Shown: positions 21,789 through 25,576 of the stretch, piece after piece | How positions within the stretch are numbered: the first letter of the stretch is position 1 | Layout: each line of letters starts with the position of its first letter | Notes under the pieces: model-generated | Database searches by the model: none | What the model saw: only the letters and a program-made list of their open reading frames with translations | What the model was told of the DNA's origin: nothing | Translations under genes and position numbers: made by a program | Assembly: GCA_049662565.1 (NCBI GenBank) | Contig: JBATBW010000189.1 | Span: forward strand, 1 to 25,576 | From: JBATBW01 sp049662565 | Lineage (GTDB): Bacteria > Bacillota_I > Bacilli_A > Erysipelotrichales > Erysipelotrichaceae | DNA length: 25,576 nt | Direction: 5' to 3'

Positions 21789-22961
21789 TTATTTATTTAA
21801 TGGGTATAATGTTACCCCTTTAACAACGCGATTTACTTCTCCTGTTGGACATGGATTGTCTGTAGTAATACCATAGCTTAATGATTTAAATAAAGATATG
21901 ATTTGTGCTACGTTTACAAATTGTAATCCTAAGAAGACATTGTCTAAATCAATGTTGTTGTCAAATGATACGAAATAATCTACTAATTCATTTAATTCAG
22001 GACGTTCTTTTGATGATACGGCTAAGATTTTGTTTCCGCGTCTTTGTGGTGCCATTTCTTTTATTAAGTCTAATTCATATTGATATGAATAAGCATCATC
22101 ACTTAAGTAGATTACTGTAAGTGTTTCTGGGTTGATGATTGATTTTGGACCATGTCGAAATCCTAATGGTGTATCATACATTGTTGCAACTTTCCCAGCT
22201 GTTAATTCTAACATTTTCAATGCACTTTCTTGAGCGACACCTTTCAAGCAGTTGGCTCCTAAGTAGACGATACGATTAAAATTAAATTCATCAATTATTG
22301 TTTTAATGTATTGTGAATTTTCATGTAAACGATCAGTGCTTGAAATTACTGTGTTCATGTAAGTATTCATTGTATCTAAGTTATCTAAGTTAAAGCTTAG
22401 GATAGTAGCTAGATACATGTTTGTATAACTTGATGTCATGGCAAATGATTTATCATGAGTTTCATCGGTTAAGTTGATTGCAATGGCGTTGTCCATTGTT
22501 TCTGCTCTTTTTGATAATGCTCCATCTTTATTACATGTGATAAAGATGTGATATAAGTTTTCGCATACATCTTCAGCTACATTTACGGCACCAATTGATT
22601 CAGGTGAGTTTCCGCTACGTCCATAAGAGATTAATAATGTTGGTTTTGTTTTTGATAAGTAGTTATATGGTGTAGCGACTAAATCAGTTGTTCCATAAGA
22701 TTTAACTTTATAGTTTCCCATATGTCTATTTAAGTATGAATAAGCAGAATTTCCTACAAATTCACTTGTTCCTGCTCCAGTTAAGATGATATCGTAATCC
22801 TCTTGACTTGTTACTTGGTTAATAAATTGTGCTAATTCTTCTTTCATATTTTCTACTTGTTTTAATGTTTTAGCCCAAGTAGCTGGTTGTTGTTTGATTT
22901 CTTTTGCTGTATATTCGCAAACTAGGTTTTTTAATTGGTTATCATCCATGTTGAAAATCAT
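21789..22961 (-). CDS. agaS: AgaS-like SIS sugar isomerase/deaminase
   Basis: The 390-residue protein contains two SIS domains. The first has LTGAGTSEFVG (60-70) and ISYGRSGNSPES (111-122); the second has LGANCLKGVAQESALKMLEL (234-253) and LGFRHGPKS (266-274). This arrangement and length match AgaS, which converts galactosamine-6-phosphate to tagatose-6-phosphate and ammonia, rather than GlmS or NagB. It is the first gene of a three-gene operon with EIIA and gatZ and diverges from the nagA-like gene. The ribosome site is GAAGG. Substrate assignment rests on family and context. Confidence 0.88.
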   Translation of the reverse strand: MIFNMDDNQLKNLVCEYTAKEIKQQPATWAKTLKQVENMKEELAQFINQVTSQEDYDIILTGAGTSEFVGNSAYSYLNRHMGNYKVKSYGTTDLVATPYNYLSKTKPTLLISYGRSGNSPESIGAVNVAEDVCENLYHIFITCNKDGALSKRAETMDNAIAINLTDETHDKSFAMTSSYTNMYLATILSFNLDNLDTMNTYMNTVISSTDRLHENSQYIKTIIDEFNFNRIVYLGANCLKGVAQESALKMLELTAGKVATMYDTPLGFRHGPKSIINPETLTVIYLSDDAYSYQYELDLIKEMAPQRRGNKILAVSSKERPELNELVDYFVSFDNNIDLDNVFLGLQFVNVAQIISLFKSLSYGITTDNPCPTGEVNRVVKGVTLYPLNK

Positions 22962-22988
22962 ATATATACCTTCTTTCTTTACTCTTCA

Positions 22989-23016
22989 ATTATAGCAATT
23001 TTTACTGATAAAACAA
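22989..23016 (-). promoter_or_regulatory. Promoter of the agaS operon
   Basis: On the minus strand TTGTTT (plus 23011-23016), a 16-base spacer and TGC-TATAAT (plus 22989-22994) form an extended -10 promoter, about 30 bases before the start codon. Confidence 0.65.
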
Positions 23017-23046
23017 CAAACTAGTTGAAATATATAAAATGAATAC

Positions 23047-23060
23047 TGAAAAATACAAAC
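23047..23060 (+). promoter_or_regulatory. AraC-box candidate, copy D (agaS/nagA intergenic)
   Basis: TGAAAAATACAAAC matches copies A and C (TGAAAAGTACAAAT) at 12 of 14 positions, and lies about 25 bases upstream of the nagA promoter boxes. Confidence 0.5.
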
Positions 23061-23063
23061 GTT

Positions 23064-23091
23064 TTGTTATATAATATAGGTGTAGTATAAT
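23064..23091 (+). promoter_or_regulatory. Promoter of the nagA operon
   Basis: TTGTTA (23064-23069) and TATAAT (23086-23091) are 16 bases apart. A second TATAAT lies at 23070-23075. The -10 box is overlapped by the 12-bp palindrome TATACATGTATA (23091-23102), a possible operator in AT-rich sequence. Confidence 0.55.
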
Positions 23092-23117
23092 ATACATGTA
23101 TAAAGGAGAATAAAACT

Positions 23118-24257
23118 ATGATTATTCAAAGTAACAGAGTATGGTTGGCAGGCCAATTTGTGAAAGCACAAGTGGAAATTGTCGATAAAAAAATAGCAAA
23201 TGTTTTACCTTATGGCAATAAGGAAGTGGATGTAGATTATGGTGATTTACGCATTCTTCCTGGGTTTATCGATATTCATACACATGGGTATGACGGGTAT
23301 GATACAAACGATGCGACTGAAGAAGGTTTAAGACACTGGATGAAGGAAATTGTTAAGGAAGGAGTTACTAACCTATTACCGACAACAATTACGCAAAGCG
23401 AAGAAGTTTTGACTAAAGCTTTAAAGAATGTTGCTAAAGTGGTAAGAGATGGTTATGAAGGAGCTAACATCTTAGGTGTCCATTTTGAAGGTCCTTATTT
23501 AGATATGAAATATAAAGGTGCTCAACCTGAACAACATATCAAAGCGCCTAATGTTGAGCAATTCAAGCGTTATCAAGAAGCGGCAGACGGTCTAATTAAA
23601 CTAATTACTATGGCTTGTGAACATGATGAAGGGTTTGAATTAACTAAATATTGTGCAAATAATAATGTTGCAGTATCTATGGGACATAGTGGATCATCGT
23701 ATGAAGAAGCAGTTATGGCTGTTGCCAATGGAGCAACTTCAATGACGCATATTTATAATGGTATGACGCCATTTAATCATCGTGCTAATGGTTTAGTAGG
23801 GGCAGCATATCGTTTTAGAGATGTTTATGGTGAAATAATTTGTGATGGTAATCACTCGACTTTGGCAGCGATTAATAATTTATATACTTGTAAAGGTCGT
23901 GACCACACAATTATGATTACAGACTCATTAATGTGTAAAGGTAAACCTGTTGGTTCTAAATTTATATTTGGTGGTCAAGAAATTGAAATTTATCCCGATG
24001 GCAGTGCTCATTTAACGGGTACTAAATCTTTATCGGGTTCGACTTTAAAAATTAATGAAGGGTTAAGATTGTTAGTGGAAGAAGCTTTAATACCATTTGA
24101 TGCAGCATTAAATTCATGCACAATTAACCCTGCTCGTTTATTAAAGGTAGATGATCACATCGGATTTATTTGTGCAGGTTATGATGCAGATATTGTTGTA
24201 TTAAATAATGATTATAGTGTTAAACAAACATATTGTAAGGGAAAGGGAATGATTTAA
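23118..24257 (+). CDS. nagA: N-acetylhexosamine-6-phosphate deacetylase (NagA/AgaA family)
   Basis: The 379-residue amidohydrolase has the metal and active-site residues of NagA: HTH (His54, His56) in IDIHTHGYDGYDTND, Glu124 in VHFEGPYLD, His190 in SMGHSG, His211 in THIYNGMTP, His246 in CDGNHS and the catalytic Asp269 in ITDS. It removes acetate from GlcNAc-6-P or GalNAc-6-P; sequence alone does not tell which. Its partner is the divergent agaS gene, and a copy of the AraC-type box is in the shared intergenic region, so a role in GalNAc-6-P deacetylation (agaA-like) is probable. It could also serve the GlcNAc-6-P made by MurQ and NanE. It overlaps the next gene by one base. Confidence 0.9.
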   Translation: MIIQSNRVWLAGQFVKAQVEIVDKKIANVLPYGNKEVDVDYGDLRILPGFIDIHTHGYDGYDTNDATEEGLRHWMKEIVKEGVTNLLPTTITQSEEVLTKALKNVAKVVRDGYEGANILGVHFEGPYLDMKYKGAQPEQHIKAPNVEQFKRYQEAADGLIKLITMACEHDEGFELTKYCANNNVAVSMGHSGSSYEEAVMAVANGATSMTHIYNGMTPFNHRANGLVGAAYRFRDVYGEIICDGNHSTLAAINNLYTCKGRDHTIMITDSLMCKGKPVGSKFIFGGQEIEIYPDGSAHLTGTKSLSGSTLKINEGLRLLVEEALIPFDAALNSCTINPARLLKVDDHIGFICAGYDADIVVLNNDYSVKQTYCKGKGMI

Positions 24258-24781
24258 TGGCGAGTGTTGAAAAGAAACCAAGGGGGATGCATATTTACCA
24301 AGATAGTAAAGGTCGATATGTATATTATGATATTTTCACAAGAAATGGATATATTATCAATGCTTCAAGCATTAATAAATATTACTTTTTCCAAAATAGA
24401 TATATTTTATCTATAATTTTAACGGTATTACTTGCGACTTTAATACCTAATCCGATGACAATTGTAGGTATAGGTTTTTCGACTGTGGCAGTGCTAGAAT
24501 TTTTGTTTAGAGCGAAATATCTTACTACTTTAACGACGCTGACAAGATTTGTTCCTACTACTAAAAAATCTTTTATTAATCAGATTGTAGATGCGGATGT
24601 TTTGTCAAAGGTAATAATGAAAGTTATTCTTTATTTAGCTTTAGCGATACTAATTGTATTAAATGGGTACGAACAAAAATTAGGAACTTTTATGATGGTT
24701 GTTAGTTATGCAATTGGCGTATTTGCTTTAGGTATGAGTGGTACTTATTTAATTGCCGCCATTAAAATGGGGAAAAAATAA
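24257..24781 (+). CDS. Unrecognised four-helix membrane protein
   Basis: I do not recognise this 174-residue protein. It has a polar, Tyr/Lys-rich N-terminus of about 45 residues containing YVYYDIFTRNGYII, followed by about four membrane helices (48-64, 66-86, 117-136, 143-168) and a short basic tail. Its start overlaps the nagA stop by one base, so it is translationally coupled. No catalytic motif is evident. It may form a functional pair with the membrane-anchored protein encoded immediately after it. Confidence 0.75.
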   Translation: MASVEKKPRGMHIYQDSKGRYVYYDIFTRNGYIINASSINKYYFFQNRYILSIILTVLLATLIPNPMTIVGIGFSTVAVLEFLFRAKYLTTLTTLTRFVPTTKKSFINQIVDADVLSKVIMKVILYLALAILIVLNGYEQKLGTFMMVVSYAIGVFALGMSGTYLIAAIKMGKK

Positions 24782-24783
24782 GT

Positions 24784-25467
24784 ATGGATAATATTTGGAT
24801 TTATATAATAGTTGCCGGGTTATTTATTTTAGAAACTTTGATTCAAAGGGTTTTATCGAAAAGATTTGTGGAAGATCTTGCTTACCTTCTTTATGAAAAA
24901 GGTGATGCGAAAGCATATTTAGAAAAGTTAGATTCTTTTAGTGGTAAATTCTTTATTGGCAAAAAGAAAAGAAAATTTATGTCTATTGATGGCTATTTGC
25001 TGTTAGATGACAAAGCTAAAATTGATGAAATATTTGACGAATTAGAGAATACTAATTTAAGTTATGCTGCTCAAGTTGGTTTATTACAAAAACAAATTCA
25101 ATATTGGGTCAAAAACAAACAATGCGAAAGAGCTAATAAAGCTAATGATCTATTACAAGTAATGGGAGCTAAAATTAATGATCCACAAATGAAATTGATG
25201 GCGGAAGAATGTAATGCCTTAGTTCAAATCAATTGTAATAATAATGGTGATTTAGTTAAAGAAATGATCGCAAAAGGCGATGCATCGACTAGTGATTTTG
25301 GTAAAGCAATTTACTATTATCGCGCTGCGAAATGTTATTATTTTAAAAAAGATAAAGCGATGATGGATAAGTATTTGAAAGAAGCTCAACTAAAGGCTGC
25401 GGGAACGCCATTACTTAAACATATTGAACTTTGTATTAAAGATAATTCTATGTTTTTGGAACAATAG
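24784..25467 (+). CDS. Unrecognised protein: N-terminal membrane anchor and TPR-like helical domain
   Basis: I do not recognise this 227-residue protein. It has one N-terminal membrane helix (4-22), then a basic patch (FIGKKKRKFM, 57-66) and a wholly helical domain with repeating pairs of helices, such as KQIQYWVKNKQCERANKANDLLQ and GKAIYYYRAAKCYYFKKDKAMMDKYLKEA, that resemble TPR-type repeats. It is expected to face the cytoplasm or the outside as an anchored adaptor; topology is undetermined. It starts 2 bases after the previous gene, and a strong terminator follows. Confidence 0.75.
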   Translation: MDNIWIYIIVAGLFILETLIQRVLSKRFVEDLAYLLYEKGDAKAYLEKLDSFSGKFFIGKKKRKFMSIDGYLLLDDKAKIDEIFDELENTNLSYAAQVGLLQKQIQYWVKNKQCERANKANDLLQVMGAKINDPQMKLMAEECNALVQINCNNNGDLVKEMIAKGDASTSDFGKAIYYYRAAKCYYFKKDKAMMDKYLKEAQLKAAGTPLLKHIELCIKDNSMFLEQ

Positions 25468-25510
25468 GCACTAAGGACTTTGGGTTTAGAGTGTAAAAAA
25501 TACATAATGG

Positions 25511-25544
25511 AGTAAACACATAAATAATGGTGTTTACTTTTTTT
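25511..25544 (+). terminator. Intrinsic terminator at the end of the nagA operon
   Basis: AGTAAACAC and GTGTTTACT form a 9-bp stem around a 10-base loop, followed by a run of seven or more Ts. The remaining 32 bases to the window end hold no gene. Confidence 0.85.
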
Positions 25545-25576
25545 ATGTATAAAAAGAAAGAGGGGCCGTTCAAAAT

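Noticed and set aside
1..25576. CRISPR arrays, tRNA or rRNA genes, transposases, phage genes
   Set aside because: No regularly spaced repeats, cloverleaf-type sequences, rRNA motifs, transposase or integrase motifs were found on either strand.

Overview
The window is a 25.6 kb stretch of an AT-rich, low-GC Gram-positive (Bacillota) chromosome. The genes have purine-rich Shine-Dalgarno sites, TTGACA/TATAAT-type promoters, short U-tailed terminators and lipoprotein signal peptides, and TGA is used as a normal stop. The gene content (mannose-family PTS, aga-type amino-sugar genes, MurQ/NanE, glycyl radical enzyme, ECF transporter) fits an anaerobic gut-type fermenter, for example an Erysipelotrichia-like lineage. 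That placement is inference, because no rRNA or other phylogenetic marker is present. No CRISPR array, tRNA, rRNA, insertion sequence or phage gene was seen.

Region by region. (1) 2-2805: the 3' part of a glycyl radical enzyme, its radical-SAM activase (overlapping by 8 bp) and a Cof-type HAD phosphatase, closed by a short terminator. (2) 2866-3813: an ECF-type substrate-binding membrane protein and a DUF4430 lipoprotein, probably a micronutrient-uptake pair. (3) 3815-13271: a GntR/UTRA regulator with a strong promoter and a perfect palindromic operator leads a co-directional set: GNAT acetyltransferase, MurQ, a NanE-like epimerase, a DeoC-like aldolase, an RmlD-like SDR and, after a terminator, a PfkB kinase. 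A Fe3+/sugar-phosphate-type ABC transporter follows (lipoprotein, ATPase, fused permease). (4) 13277-15890: a TIM-barrel sugar-phosphate isomerase on the minus strand diverges from an MFS transporter plus MscL across a 26-bp near-palindrome. (5) 15890-25544: an N-acetylgalactosamine/galactosamine-type module. It has an AraC regulator divergent from PTS IIB-IIC-IID, a gene-free gap, a minus-strand operon agaS-like - PTS IIA - gatZ-like, and a divergent nagA-like deacetylase followed by two unrecognised membrane-linked proteins.

How they work together. In region 5 the PTS would import and phosphorylate an N-acetylhexosamine, the deacetylase would remove acetate, and the AgaS-type SIS protein would deaminate/isomerise to tagatose-6-P. 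GatZ would feed the product to glycolysis, but neither its usual catalytic aldolase partner nor a tagatose-6-P kinase is visible. A repeated 14-mer (TGAAAAGTACAAAT) in the araC/PTS intergenic region recurs with two changes upstream of nagA, and suggests one AraC regulon. In region 3 MurQ and NanE are enzymes of 6-phosphosugars, yet no PTS or dedicated MurNAc/ManNAc kinase lies next to them; the transporter is of the family that includes sugar-phosphate importers, and its binding protein lacks the Tyr-Tyr pair typical of ferric-iron binders. The combination with an SDR, PfkB kinase, DeoC-like aldolase and TIM-barrel isomerase looks like an uncharacterised sugar(-phosphate) pathway and is the best candidate for new biology here. 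A perfect 13-bp hairpin inside the start of the ATPase gene is the most striking sequence-level oddity.
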